Under the pieces are notes generated by a model that worked only from the letters and a program-made list of their open reading frames with translations, had not been told where the DNA came from and searched no databases. A program made the translations under genes and the position numbers. DNA of 60,776 bases from JAMIFN01 sp964544605. Its GTDB lineage: Bacteria > Pseudomonadota > Gammaproteobacteria > Burkholderiales > Burkholderiaceae_C. Numbering within the stretch: position 1 is the stretch's first letter; each line of letters begins with the position of its first letter. The DNA lies in NCBI GenBank assembly GCA_964544605.1, contig CAZJBX010000013.1, positions 1 to 60,776 of the forward strand, given 5' to 3'. This document shows positions 49,062-57,474 of this stretch, piece by piece.

Positions 49062-50603
49062 ATGGACAAACTGAGTTTCATGACCATTTACCCAGAGGTC
49101 TTCCTGCTGGTGATGGCCTGCGCGGTCTTATTGTTGGATTTGGCCGTGCGTTCACCGCTGCGTGGCCTCACCTATTACCTGAGCCTGTTCACCACAGCGG
49201 CCTTGGCCCTGTATTACGGCCTGAATTTGGGTGCGCAAACCACGCCCGGCTTTTTGGGCGCAAACCCCGATATCGTGGAAAAAACCGTGGCCCTAGGCGG
49301 CCTCTTTGTCAACGATGCCTTGGCCAACAGCCTCAAATTCTTCGCCAGCATCGCCATGTTCGCCAGCTTGGTGTATGGCCGCCACCATGCGGCAGCTATG
49401 GGCTTGTTCAGCCGTGGCGGTGAGCTGTTCGCCATCAGCCTCTTTATGCTCTTGGGCATCACCATCTTGTCCAGCTCTGGCCATATGCTCATGCTCTACT
49501 TGGGTTTGGAGCTGTTGAGCCTGAGCACCTACGGCCTTGTGGCCATGAACCGTGACAACGCCCAAAGCATTGAAGCGGCCATCAAATACTTTGTGCTCGG
49601 CTGTATTGCCAGCGGCTTCTTGCTCTTTGGCATGTCGCTCCTCTACGGCGCAACGGGGCATTTGATGCTGGTGGATGTCTTTATGAGCATCCTGCAAGGC
49701 GAAGAGTCCCAGCTCAACCCGCAGTTGTTGCTCTTGGGCACGGTTTTGGTCGTGGCGGGCATTGGCTTTAAATTCAGCGCCGTGCCCTTCCATATGTGGG
49801 CACCTGATGTGTACCAAGGTTCGCCCACACTGGTGACTTTGTTCATCGCGGGTGCGGCCAAATTTGCTTCATTGGCTTTGGTCTTGCGCCTCTTGGTTGA
49901 AGGCTTGGGCTTCATCATGCCCGTGTGGCAGCAAATGACCTTGGTCCTGGCCGTCGCCTCTTTGCTGGTGGGTAACTTGGCCGCCATTGCGCAGGTCAAT
50001 ATCTACCGCATGTTGGCTTTCTCCACCATTGCGCATGTGGGCTTTATCTTCTTGGCCCTCAGCATGGGCTTTGTCGATGGCGATGTGACCAATGCGGGCG
50101 TGGCTTACAGCGCAGCCCTGTTCTACACCATTCTTTATGTGCTGGGTTCGCTGGCCGTATTCGGCGTGCTCTTGCAACTGGGCCGCAATGGCAAGCAGGT
50201 CAACAGCATCCACGATTTGGCTGGCTTGGGCAAAACCCAGCCCTTCCTCGCCTTGGTCATGGCCTTGGCCTTGTTCTCTTTTGCGGGTATTCCGCCGCTG
50301 GCTGGCTTTTTTGCCAAATTCAGCGTGCTCATGCCACTGCTGCAAGCGGGCACTTGGTTCTATATCGGCATTGCCTTGTTTGCTGTGATCATGGCCTTGA
50401 TTGGCTGCTTCTATTACCTGCGTGTGGTCAAAATCATGTATTTTGATGCGCCAGCCGAATCAGGCTATGCAGGCCAAAAACTCGGCGCACAAGCCGTGCT
50501 GCTTTTGGCCTTGAACGCCGCAGCACTGGTGCTGCTGGGCCTCATGCCCGATGGCCTGCTGCACCTGTGTGGCAAAGCCATTTACTACAGCTTCGGCCTG
50601 TAA
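49062..50603 (+). CDS. nuoN: NADH dehydrogenase I subunit N
   Basis: 513 residues, third antiporter-like subunit: LGLELLSLSTYGLVAMNRDN, FKFSAVPFHMWAPDVYQGSP and RMLAFSTIAHVGFI are conserved. Last of the fourteen complex I genes. The DUF2818 gene begins three bases after its stop. Confidence 0.97.
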   Translation: MDKLSFMTIYPEVFLLVMACAVLLLDLAVRSPLRGLTYYLSLFTTAALALYYGLNLGAQTTPGFLGANPDIVEKTVALGGLFVNDALANSLKFFASIAMFASLVYGRHHAAAMGLFSRGGELFAISLFMLLGITILSSSGHMLMLYLGLELLSLSTYGLVAMNRDNAQSIEAAIKYFVLGCIASGFLLFGMSLLYGATGHLMLVDVFMSILQGEESQLNPQLLLLGTVLVVAGIGFKFSAVPFHMWAPDVYQGSPTLVTLFIAGAAKFASLALVLRLLVEGLGFIMPVWQQMTLVLAVASLLVGNLAAIAQVNIYRMLAFSTIAHVGFIFLALSMGFVDGDVTNAGVAYSAALFYTILYVLGSLAVFGVLLQLGRNGKQVNSIHDLAGLGKTQPFLALVMALALFSFAGIPPLAGFFAKFSVLMPLLQAGTWFYIGIALFAVIMALIGCFYYLRVVKIMYFDAPAESGYAGQKLGAQAVLLLALNAAALVLLGLMPDGLLHLCGKAIYYSFGL

Positions 50604-50606
50604 GCC

Positions 50607-50906
50607 ATGCAAGGCACAGCTTGGGCCAGTGGTGCGCTTCTGCTGCTGGCTCTGTTTCTGGCCAATGCGCCCTTCTTCACAGGGCGCTTTTTTCTCTTTG
50701 GCCCAAGCAAAGCCCAGCGCCCTGGGCTTTTGCTTTTGGAGCTGGTTGTGGCCTATGCCGCTTTTGTTGCGGCGGGCATGGCGCTGGAGTCCTATGTGGG
50801 CCAACGCCAGCCGCAAGCTTGGCAGTTCTATGCCGTCAGTGCCAGCTTGTTCTTGAGCATGGCCTTTCCAGGCTTTGTGTGGCGTTATTTGCTCAAACGC
50901 CACTGA
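50607..50906 (+). CDS. DUF2818 family small membrane protein
   Basis: 99 residues with three hydrophobic helices (ALLLLALFLANAPFFTG, LLLLELVVAYAAFVAAG and FYAVSASLFLSMAFPGF). Genes of this family commonly trail nuoN in Burkholderiales, so an accessory role for complex I is an easy guess but unproven. Three bases after nuoN, so surely in the same transcript. No terminator was recognised after it, so read-through toward rplC is possible. Confidence 0.88.
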   Translation: MQGTAWASGALLLLALFLANAPFFTGRFFLFGPSKAQRPGLLLLELVVAYAAFVAAGMALESYVGQRQPQAWQFYAVSASLFLSMAFPGFVWRYLLKRH

Positions 50907-50943
50907 ATGCGGCCCCGCAAGGCAGGTTGGTGGGCAAAAATAT

Positions 50944-50973
50944 TTGCACTAAGCCCATTTCTTGATATACAAT
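50944..50973 (+). promoter_or_regulatory. Sigma-70 promoter of the detached S10 operon
   Basis: TTGCAC at 50944-50949 and TATACAAT at 50966-50973; the spacer is 16 or 18 bases depending on which hexamer in TATACAAT serves as the -10. Transcription would start near 50980, giving a leader of about 170 bases before rplC. Confidence 0.7.
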
Positions 50974-50979
50974 GCTAGG

Positions 50980-51151
50980 TTCCTCTTACTTGGCACAATT
51001 GCGCCTTGCGCGCTGTGTTTTGCTAGGCAAGAGGGCTTGCGGCGCACAGTCAATCGTTACTGGCGCTTTGTTATAAACCTCTTTCTCGGCGCAGCGGCTT
51101 TGGGGCTTGTTCCTTTGGGCTTGCGGCGCAAGAGAGTCGGAGAATAATGTC
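50980..51151 (+). promoter_or_regulatory. Long leader of the rplC operon with a 14-bp direct repeat
   Basis: No gene is seen. GGGCTTGCGGCGCA occurs twice, at 51033-51046 and 51117-51130. CTTGCG-G-CGCAAG at the second copy can form a small hairpin. GGAG near 51139 is the probable RBS. Such a long leader fits translational or attenuation control by a ribosomal protein (L4 regulates the S10 operon in E. coli), but the fold does not obviously copy the E. coli leader. Confidence 0.45.
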
Positions 51152-51820
51152 ATGAGTCTAAGCACCCATTTGGGTTTGCTGGGGCGCAAAGTGGGCATGA
51201 TGCGTGTGTTCACTGATGAAGGGAAGTCCATTCCCGTCACAGTGATCGATGTAGCAGGCAACCGCGTGTCTCAAGTTAAAACCGCAGAAACGGACGGCTA
51301 CACAGCATTGCAGCTCACCTATGGTCAGCGCCGTGCCAGCCGTGTCACCAAGCCTGAGGCGGGCCATTTGGCCAAAGCCGGCGTTGAGGCTGGTGAAATC
51401 ACCAAAGAATTCCGCGTTGAGCCAGCTACGGCTGAGCAATACGCTGCTGGCACTGCTGTGCCCGTGACCTTGTTTGCCCCTGGGCAAAAGGTGGATGTGC
51501 AAGGCACTTCTATCGGTAAAGGTTACGCTGGCACCATCAAGCGCCACAACTTTGCGGGCCAGCGCGGTTCGCACGGTAACTCGCTTTCTCACCGAGCCCC
51601 TGGTTCTATCGGTATGGCACAAGATCCTGGTCGCGTTTTCCCTGGTAAACGCATGTCTGGTCACATGGGTGATGTCACCGTGACCACGCAAAACCTCGAT
51701 ATCGTGCGCGTTGACGAAGAGCGCTCACTCCTGATGATTAAAGGCGCTGTGCCTGGTAGCAAAGGCGGTTTCGTGACCGTTCGTCCTGCCGTCAAAGCCT
51801 CGCCTGTGAAAGGAGCGTAA
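51152..51820 (+). CDS. rplC: 50S ribosomal protein L3
   Basis: About 222 residues from ATG 51152 (MSLSTHLGLLGRKVGMMRVF). Contains the central loop with SHGNSLSHRAPGSIGMAQDP (20 residues quoted), which reaches the peptidyl-transferase centre and holds the glutamine-methylation region. Length is normal for the group. First of ten contiguous ribosomal genes; it should follow rpsJ, but rpsJ is at 140-451. Confidence 0.96.
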   Translation: MSLSTHLGLLGRKVGMMRVFTDEGKSIPVTVIDVAGNRVSQVKTAETDGYTALQLTYGQRRASRVTKPEAGHLAKAGVEAGEITKEFRVEPATAEQYAAGTAVPVTLFAPGQKVDVQGTSIGKGYAGTIKRHNFAGQRGSHGNSLSHRAPGSIGMAQDPGRVFPGKRMSGHMGDVTVTTQNLDIVRVDEERSLLMIKGAVPGSKGGFVTVRPAVKASPVKGA

Positions 51821-51823
51821 GCC

Positions 51824-52444
51824 ATGCAACTGGATGTTTTGAACGAGCAAGGTCAAGCGGCATCAAAAATTGATGCGCCTGCGGAAGTGTTTGGTCGCGA
51901 ATACAACGAATCTTTGGTTCACCAAATCGTTGTCGCCTTCCAAGCCAACGCCCGCCAAGGCACTCGCGCTCAAAAAGACCGCGCTGATGTGCGCCACTCC
52001 ACGAAAAAACCCTTCCGTCAAAAAGGGACGGGCCGTGCGCGTGCGGGTATGACTTCATCTCCCATCTGGCGTGGGGGCGGTAAGGCTTTCCCTAGCTCGC
52101 CCTTCGAGAACTTCACCCACAAAGTGAACAAGAAAATGTACCGCGCTGGTATGTCTTGCATCTTGTCTCAGCTCGCACGAGAAGGTCGCCTGTCTGTGGT
52201 GGATTCCCTTAAACTTGATTCCCCCAAGACCAAGCAACTGGCCGACAAATTCAAGTCCATGAACTTGGACTCTGTATTGGTGATTGCCGACGAAGTCGAT
52301 GACAACCTCTACTTGGCCAGCCGCAACCTGAAAAATGTATGGGTGATTGAGCCTCAGTACACCGATCCTGTTGCTCTGCTCAAGTTTAAAAAAGTGCTCG
52401 TCACCAAAGGTGGCTTTGAGCAATTGAAGGAGATGTTCGCATGA
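51824..52444 (+). CDS. rplD: 50S ribosomal protein L4
   Basis: 206 residues. The extended loop ADVRHSTKKPFRQKGTGRAR (20 residues) lines the exit tunnel. In E. coli L4 also represses its own operon. Three bases after rplC; overlaps rplW by four bases (ATGA). Confidence 0.96.
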   Translation: MQLDVLNEQGQAASKIDAPAEVFGREYNESLVHQIVVAFQANARQGTRAQKDRADVRHSTKKPFRQKGTGRARAGMTSSPIWRGGGKAFPSSPFENFTHKVNKKMYRAGMSCILSQLAREGRLSVVDSLKLDSPKTKQLADKFKSMNLDSVLVIADEVDDNLYLASRNLKNVWVIEPQYTDPVALLKFKKVLVTKGGFEQLKEMFA

Positions 52445-52761
52445 GTACATCTGCCAAAAAAATCAATGAAGGCCGTTTGATGCAAGTGTTGGTTAGCCCT
52501 CTGGTGACAGAGAAGGCCACCTTCGTTGCAGAAAAAGGCAATACCGTGACTTTCAAAGTGCTGCAAGATGCCACCAAGCCTGAAATCAAGGCGGCGGTTG
52601 AACTGCTCTTCAAAGTTGAAGTCGATGGCGTGACTGTGGCCAACATCAAAGGCAAAGCCAAGCGCTTTGGCCGTTTCAATGGCCGCCGTGATCACCTGCG
52701 CAAAGCTTATGTCACGCTCAAACCCGGGCAAGAGCTCGATCTTGGTGGGGAGGCTGTTTAA
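52441..52761 (+). CDS. rplW: 50S ribosomal protein L23
   Basis: 106 residues. LVSPLVTEKATFVAEKGNTV and VNGKAKRFGRFNGRR-type segments (here KGKAKRFGRFNGRRDHLRKA) are conserved. It sits at the tunnel exit and docks trigger factor and SRP. ATGA overlap with rplD. Confidence 0.96.
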   Translation: MSTSAKKINEGRLMQVLVSPLVTEKATFVAEKGNTVTFKVLQDATKPEIKAAVELLFKVEVDGVTVANIKGKAKRFGRFNGRRDHLRKAYVTLKPGQELDLGGEAV

Positions 52762-52763
52762 TC

Positions 52764-53588
52764 ATGGCTATCATTAAAGCGAAACCAACTTCAGCAGGTC
52801 GTCGCCACCTGGTGAAAATCTCTCGCGATCACCTGCACAAAGGCGCTGGCTACGCTCCCTTGCTTGAGCCCCAGCACCAAAAAGCAGGCCGCAACAACAA
52901 CGGTCACATCACCACGCGCCACAAAGGCGGCGGTAACCGTCACCACTACCGTATCGTTGACTTCAAACGCAACAAAGATGGCATTCCAGCCAAAGTTGAG
53001 CGCATTGAGTACGACCCCAACCGCTCGGCCCACATCGCGCTGGTGTGCTACGCCGACGGCGAACGCCGCTACATCATCGCCCCCCGTGGCGTAGAAGTCG
53101 GTGCTGTGCTGCAAAACGGCTCTGAGGCGGACATCAAAGCAGGCAACACCCTGCCCATCCGCAACATCCCCGTGGGATCTACCATCCACTGCATCGAGCT
53201 GCAACCTGGCAAAGGTGCGCAACTCGTTCGCTCGGCTGGTGCATCTGCCACGCTGCTGGCGCGTGAAGGCATCTACGCCCAAGTGCGTATGCGTTCTGGC
53301 GAAGTGCGCAAAATCCACATCGACTGCCGCGCCACACTGGGCGAGGTCGCCAACTCTGAACACAGCCTGCGCCGTCTGGGTAAAGCGGGTGCTTCACGCC
53401 ACTTGGGTATCCGCCCAACCGTGCGTGGTGCAGCCATGAACCCCATCGACCACCCACACGGTGGTGGTGAAGGTAAAACCAAAGGTGGCCGTCAGCCCGT
53501 GGATCCATGGGGTAACTTTACTAAGGGTTACCGTACTCGTAGCAATAAGCGCACACAGTCCATGATTGTGTCTCGCCGTAAGAAATAA
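52764..53588 (+). CDS. rplB: 50S ribosomal protein L2
   Basis: 274 residues. The conserved C-terminal loop RPTVRGAAMNPIDHPHGGGE (20 residues, with the peptidyl-transferase-proximal histidine) and GRNNNGHITTRHKGGGNRHH identify it. Two bases after rplW. Very biased codon use, as expected for a highly expressed gene. Confidence 0.97.
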   Translation: MAIIKAKPTSAGRRHLVKISRDHLHKGAGYAPLLEPQHQKAGRNNNGHITTRHKGGGNRHHYRIVDFKRNKDGIPAKVERIEYDPNRSAHIALVCYADGERRYIIAPRGVEVGAVLQNGSEADIKAGNTLPIRNIPVGSTIHCIELQPGKGAQLVRSAGASATLLAREGIYAQVRMRSGEVRKIHIDCRATLGEVANSEHSLRRLGKAGASRHLGIRPTVRGAAMNPIDHPHGGGEGKTKGGRQPVDPWGNFTKGYRTRSNKRTQSMIVSRRKK

Positions 53589-53604
53589 GAAGGGATAACA
53601 GAAC

Positions 53605-53880
53605 ATGGCTCGTTCCCTGAAAAAAGGTCCATTTGTTGACCATCACCTGCTGGCCAAGGTTGATAAAGCCAATGCCGAAGGTGGTAAAAAACCAGTGAAA
53701 ACCTGGTCTCGTCGTTCTATGATCCTGCCTGATTTCATTGGCCTGACGATTGCTGTGCACAACGGCAAACAGCATGTGCCCGTGTACATCACCGACCAAA
53801 TGGTTGGCCACAAGCTGGGCGAATTTGCGCTGACACGCACCTACAAAGGTCACCCCGGTGACAAGAAAGCCAAGAAATAA
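53605..53880 (+). CDS. rpsS: 30S ribosomal protein S19
   Basis: 91 residues, starting MARSLKKGPFVDHHLLAKV. Signature IYNGKQHVPVYITDQMVGHK-like block is present as HNGKQHVPVYITDQMVGHKL. Binds 16S rRNA in the head with S13. AAGGGATAACAGAAC precedes the ATG. Confidence 0.97.
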   Translation: MARSLKKGPFVDHHLLAKVDKANAEGGKKPVKTWSRRSMILPDFIGLTIAVHNGKQHVPVYITDQMVGHKLGEFALTRTYKGHPGDKKAKK

Positions 53881-53892
53881 GGAGTCGCATAG

Positions 53893-54222
53893 ATGGAAAC
53901 TAAAGCAACACTCCGTGGCGTTCGCCTCTCTGTTCAAAAAGGTCGTTTGGTGGCCGACATGATTCGCGGTAAAAAAGTGGATCAAGCGCTCGACACCCTG
54001 ACTTTCACACAGAAAAAAGCAGCCGGCATCGTGAAAAAAGTTCTGCTCTCAGCTATTGCTAACGCAGAGCACAACGACGGCGCCGATATCGACAACCTCA
54101 AGGTCAAAACCATCACCGTAGAGCAGGGCACCACGCTGCGCCGCTTTAGGGCTGCTGCCAAAGGCCGTGGTAACCGCATCAGCAAGCCCACTTGCCATAT
54201 CTACATCACTGTAGGCTACTGA
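53893..54222 (+). CDS. rplV: 50S ribosomal protein L22
   Basis: 109 residues, starting METKATLRGVRLSVQKGRLV. The beta-hairpin with TLRRFRAAAKGRGNRI reaches the exit tunnel. GGAG lies upstream. Normal length. Confidence 0.97.
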   Translation: METKATLRGVRLSVQKGRLVADMIRGKKVDQALDTLTFTQKKAAGIVKKVLLSAIANAEHNDGADIDNLKVKTITVEQGTTLRRFRAAAKGRGNRISKPTCHIYITVGY

Positions 54223-54232
54223 GGAGAGAAAC

Positions 54233-55075
54233 ATGGGACAAAAAATCAACCCCACGGGCTTCCGCCTCGCACTGACTCGTGATTGGGATAGCCGCTGGTA
54301 CGCCAACAAGCGCGACTTCGCTGGCATGTTGGCCGAAGACATCAAGGTGCGTGAGTACCTTGAGAAAAAGCTGAAAAACGCTTCTGTCTCTCGCATCCTG
54401 ATTGAGCGCCCCTCTAAGAGCGCCCGCATCACCATCTTCACTGCCCGTCCAGGCGTGGTCATTGGCCGCAAAGGTGAAGACATCGAGAAACTGCGCAAAG
54501 AGCTGGCTGAAATGTTGGGCGTGCCTGTGGCCGTTCTCATTGAAGAAGTGCGCCGCCCAGAAATCGATGCCAAATTGATTGCTGACAGCATCACGCAACA
54601 GCTGGAAAAACGCATTCAGTTCCGCCGCGCCATGAAACGCGCCATGCAAAACGCCATGCGCATGGGCGCCCAAGGCATCAAAATCATGTCATCTGGCCGT
54701 TTGAACGGGATTGAAATTGCGCGTACTGAGTGGTACCGCGAAGGCCGCGTGCCTCTGCACACCATGCGTGCCAACATCGACTACGCCACCAGCGAAGCCG
54801 AAACCACCTACGGCATCATCGGTGTCAAGGTTTGGGTTTACCACGGTGAAGGCCCTCGTGATTTGACAGCGGCCCCTAGCCGTGAAGATGAACGCCGTCC
54901 TCGCAACCGTCGCGATGGTGACCGTCCTGCTCGCCGTTCTCGTGCGGGTGCTGGTAACGCAGCGCCTGCTGATGGCAGTGATAAGCCCGCAGAAGCTGCG
55001 GATGCATCTGCAAAACCTACCGTTAAGCGCGTCAGTGAAGCCGCGCCAGCCCAAGCTGACGGTAAAGGAGAATAA
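54233..55075 (+). CDS. rpsC: 30S ribosomal protein S3
   Basis: 280 residues against 233 in E. coli. The core (MGQKINPTGFRLALTRDWDS, KH domain with VVIGRKGEDIEKLR, and LYGIIGVKVWVY-like end) is normal up to about residue 212; the extra ~65 residues are an Arg/Asp/Pro/Ala-rich disordered tail. Such tails are usual in comamonad S3. It helps unwind mRNA at the ribosome entry. GGAGAGAAAC precedes the ATG. Confidence 0.97.
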   Translation: MGQKINPTGFRLALTRDWDSRWYANKRDFAGMLAEDIKVREYLEKKLKNASVSRILIERPSKSARITIFTARPGVVIGRKGEDIEKLRKELAEMLGVPVAVLIEEVRRPEIDAKLIADSITQQLEKRIQFRRAMKRAMQNAMRMGAQGIKIMSSGRLNGIEIARTEWYREGRVPLHTMRANIDYATSEAETTYGIIGVKVWVYHGEGPRDLTAAPSREDERRPRNRRDGDRPARRSRAGAGNAAPADGSDKPAEAADASAKPTVKRVSEAAPAQADGKGE

Positions 55076-55077
55076 TC

Positions 55078-55494
55078 ATGTTACAACCCGCTCGTCGCAA
55101 ATTCCGCAAAGAGCACAAGGGCCGCAACACCGGCTTGGCTACCCGTGGTAACACCGTAGCCTTCGGTGAATACGGTTTGAAGTCAACCGATCGTGGTCGT
55201 TTGACGGCTCGCCAAATTGAGGCTGCCCGCCGTGCCATCACCCGCCATGTTAAGCGGGGCGGCAAAATCTGGATTCGCGTCTTCCCTGATAAGCCCATTT
55301 CCAAAAAACCTGCTGAGGTTCGTATGGGTAACGGTAAGGGTAGCCCCGAGTTCTATGTGGCTGAAATTCAGCCTGGCAAGGTGCTGTATGAAATCACCGG
55401 TGTGCCCGAGTCTTTGGCGCGTGAGGCTTTTGCCTTGGCCGCTGCCAAATTGCCTCTGCGCACCACTTTCGTAGAGCGTCAGCTCGGTCAATAA
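55078..55494 (+). CDS. rplP: 50S ribosomal protein L16
   Basis: 138 residues: MLQPARRKFRKEHKGRN at the start, GNTVAFGEYGLKS, and RVFPDKPISKKPAEVRMGNG (20 residues). Binds near the A site and tRNA elbow. Two bases after rpsC, with AAAGGAGAA as RBS. Confidence 0.97.
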   Translation: MLQPARRKFRKEHKGRNTGLATRGNTVAFGEYGLKSTDRGRLTARQIEAARRAITRHVKRGGKIWIRVFPDKPISKKPAEVRMGNGKGSPEFYVAEIQPGKVLYEITGVPESLAREAFALAAAKLPLRTTFVERQLGQ

Positions 55495-55506
55495 GGAGAA
55501 GTTATC

Positions 55507-55725
55507 ATGGCTAAAAAAGACTCCAAAGTAACTTCAGCGGCTGACCTGCGCAGCAAAGATGAAGGCGCTCTGAAGCAAGAAATTGTGGATTTGCAGCGCG
55601 CTCACTTCAATCTGCGTATGCAAAAAGGCACGCAACAATTGGCTGACCTGTCTCAGCTGCGTTTCACTCGTCGCAATATTGCTCGCGCCAAGACCATCTT
55701 GGCTCAAAAGCAAGCTGCTAAATAA
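55507..55725 (+). CDS. rpmC: 50S ribosomal protein L29
   Basis: 72 residues, two helices, with LQRAHFNLRMQKGTQQLADL (20 residues) and the RRNIARAKTIL signature. The N-terminal ~9 residues (MAKKDSKVT) extend beyond the E. coli protein. AAGGAGAAG precedes the ATG. Confidence 0.95.
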   Translation: MAKKDSKVTSAADLRSKDEGALKQEIVDLQRAHFNLRMQKGTQQLADLSQLRFTRRNIARAKTILAQKQAAK

Positions 55726-55748
55726 GCCCAATTGAAGGAAAGCACATC

Positions 55749-56018
55749 ATGACGGAAGAAAAAAAATCCCTCAAGCGCACCTTGGTTGGCAAGGTTGTGA
55801 GCGACAAACGCGAAAAAACGGTCACCGTTTTGGTTGAACGCCGCGTCAAGCACCCCATCTACGGTAAATTCGTAACGAAATCCAGCAAATACCACGCCCA
55901 CGATGAAAAGGGCGAGTACCAACTGGGTGACACCATCGAAATCACCGAGAGCCGCCCCATCTCTAAAACCAAGAGCTGGGTTGCCACCCGTTTGGTGCAA
56001 AAAGCAGCCCTTGTTTAA
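55749..56018 (+). CDS. rpsQ: 30S ribosomal protein S17
   Basis: 89 residues with the OB-fold motifs LVGKVVSDKREKTVTVLVER (20 residues) and HAHDEKGEYQLGDTIEITE. Last gene of the S10 operon here as in E. coli; the spc operon (rplN onward) does not follow. Confidence 0.96.
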   Translation: MTEEKKSLKRTLVGKVVSDKREKTVTVLVERRVKHPIYGKFVTKSSKYHAHDEKGEYQLGDTIEITESRPISKTKSWVATRLVQKAALV

Positions 56019-56052
56019 GGTCTTGCTCTTTTGAGCCGCCTGCGGGCACAAG

Positions 56053-56083
56053 CCCCCGTCTTGGAGACAAGCGGGGGTTTTTT
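56053..56083 (+). terminator. Rho-independent terminator of the S10 operon
   Basis: CCCCCG-T-CTTG pairs with CAAG-CGGGGG around a GAGA loop (56053-56077), with one bulged T, and is followed by TTTTTT. It separates the ribosomal genes from the thiolase gene. Confidence 0.9.
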
Positions 56084-56204
56084 ATGCCTATCTTTTAACC
56101 TTAGTCTGTATTGAGGATGAGGAAGCCGAGGAATTTTGGCATCATCCTATGGGAAAATTACCCCTTTCGCCCTTCACTGATTTACTGAAAAGAGAAGTTG
56201 ACAA

Positions 56205-57410
56205 ATGGAAGCATTTATCTATGACCATGTGCGCACCCCGCGCGGCAAAGGCAAGGCCGATGGCAGCCTGCATGAAATCACCCCCGTATGGCTGTTGACC
56301 ACTGTTTTTAACGAGCTGCGCGAGCGCAACAAGCTCGACACCAGTTTGGTGGAAGATGTGGTGATGGGCACAGTGACCCCTGTGGGCGAACAAGGTGCCA
56401 ACATTGGCCGCATGGCTTTGATCAATGCCGATTACGCCCAAACTGTGCCGGGCGTGCAAATGAACCGCTACTGCGGCTCTGGCCTTGAGTCTGTTTCTAC
56501 TGCCGCAGCTAAAATCATGGCTGGCATGGCCGATGTGACCATTGGCGGCGGTGTTGAAATGATGAGCCGCGTGCCCATGGGCTCTGATGGTGGCCCTTGG
56601 GCGCAAGACCCGCAAATGGCCTTCAAGAGCTATTTTGTGATGCAGGGCATTGCCGCTGACTTGCTGGCCACCATGCATGGCTTCAGCCGTGAAGATTGCG
56701 ATGCGTATTCCGCTGAGAGCCACAAACGCGCTGCCGCTGCGTGGGAAAAAGGCTACTTCGATAAATCCGTCATGGCCGTGAAAGACGCGCTGGGCCTGCC
56801 TCTGCTGGCCAAAGACGAAACCATTCGTCCGGGCACCACAGTTGAAACTTTGGCTGCTCTCAAGCCTGCTTTTAAAGAGCTGGGCGAGAAATGGGGCTAC
56901 GACACTGTGGCCCAGTTCAAATACCCTCAAATCGAAAAAATCGACCACATGCACCATGCGGGCAACAGCTCTGGCATCGTGGATGGCGCTTCTGCCGTGT
57001 TGCTGGGCAACAAAGAAGCAGGCGAGAAAATGGGCCTCAAGCCCCGCGCCAAAATCCGTTCTTTCGTTTCTGTCGGCTCTGAGCCCACCATCATGCTCGA
57101 TGGCCCCGCTTTGGCGGCGCGTTTGGCGCTGAAAAAAGCAGGCATGGAAGTCGCTGACATTGACCTGTGGGAGCTGAACGAAGCCTTTGCCTCTGTGGTG
57201 CTGACCTTCATGAAAGAGTTGAATGTGCCCCACGACAAAATCAATGTGAACGGTGGCGCCATTGCCATGGGCCACCCATTGGGTGCCACAGGTGCCATGA
57301 TTTTGGGCACGGCGATTGACGAACTTGAGCGCACTGGCAAGAAAACCGCCCTCATCAGCCTCTGCGTGGCCGCAGGCATGGGCACAGCCATGGTGATTGA
57401 GCGCGTTTAA
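56205..57410 (+). CDS. Acetyl-CoA C-acyltransferase (thiolase, FadA-like)
   Basis: 401 residues. Catalytic Cys90 in NRYCGSGLE, the NEAFA loop, His357 in GGAIAMGHPLGATGA and Cys387 in LISLCVAAGMG are all present. It performs the thiolytic last step of beta-oxidation. It precedes the FadB-like gene by 64 bases and probably shares its transcript; the encoded pair would form the trifunctional complex. In many relatives the fadB-type gene comes first. The chain-length preference cannot be told. Confidence 0.94.
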   Translation: MEAFIYDHVRTPRGKGKADGSLHEITPVWLLTTVFNELRERNKLDTSLVEDVVMGTVTPVGEQGANIGRMALINADYAQTVPGVQMNRYCGSGLESVSTAAAKIMAGMADVTIGGGVEMMSRVPMGSDGGPWAQDPQMAFKSYFVMQGIAADLLATMHGFSREDCDAYSAESHKRAAAAWEKGYFDKSVMAVKDALGLPLLAKDETIRPGTTVETLAALKPAFKELGEKWGYDTVAQFKYPQIEKIDHMHHAGNSSGIVDGASAVLLGNKEAGEKMGLKPRAKIRSFVSVGSEPTIMLDGPALAARLALKKAGMEVADIDLWELNEAFASVVLTFMKELNVPHDKINVNGGAIAMGHPLGATGAMILGTAIDELERTGKKTALISLCVAAGMGTAMVIERV

Positions 57411-57474
57411 GCCGCGCCGCACCTGTTTTCTCGCAAGTAATTGAACCAATTAGCAAGACATAAAGGAAGACACC

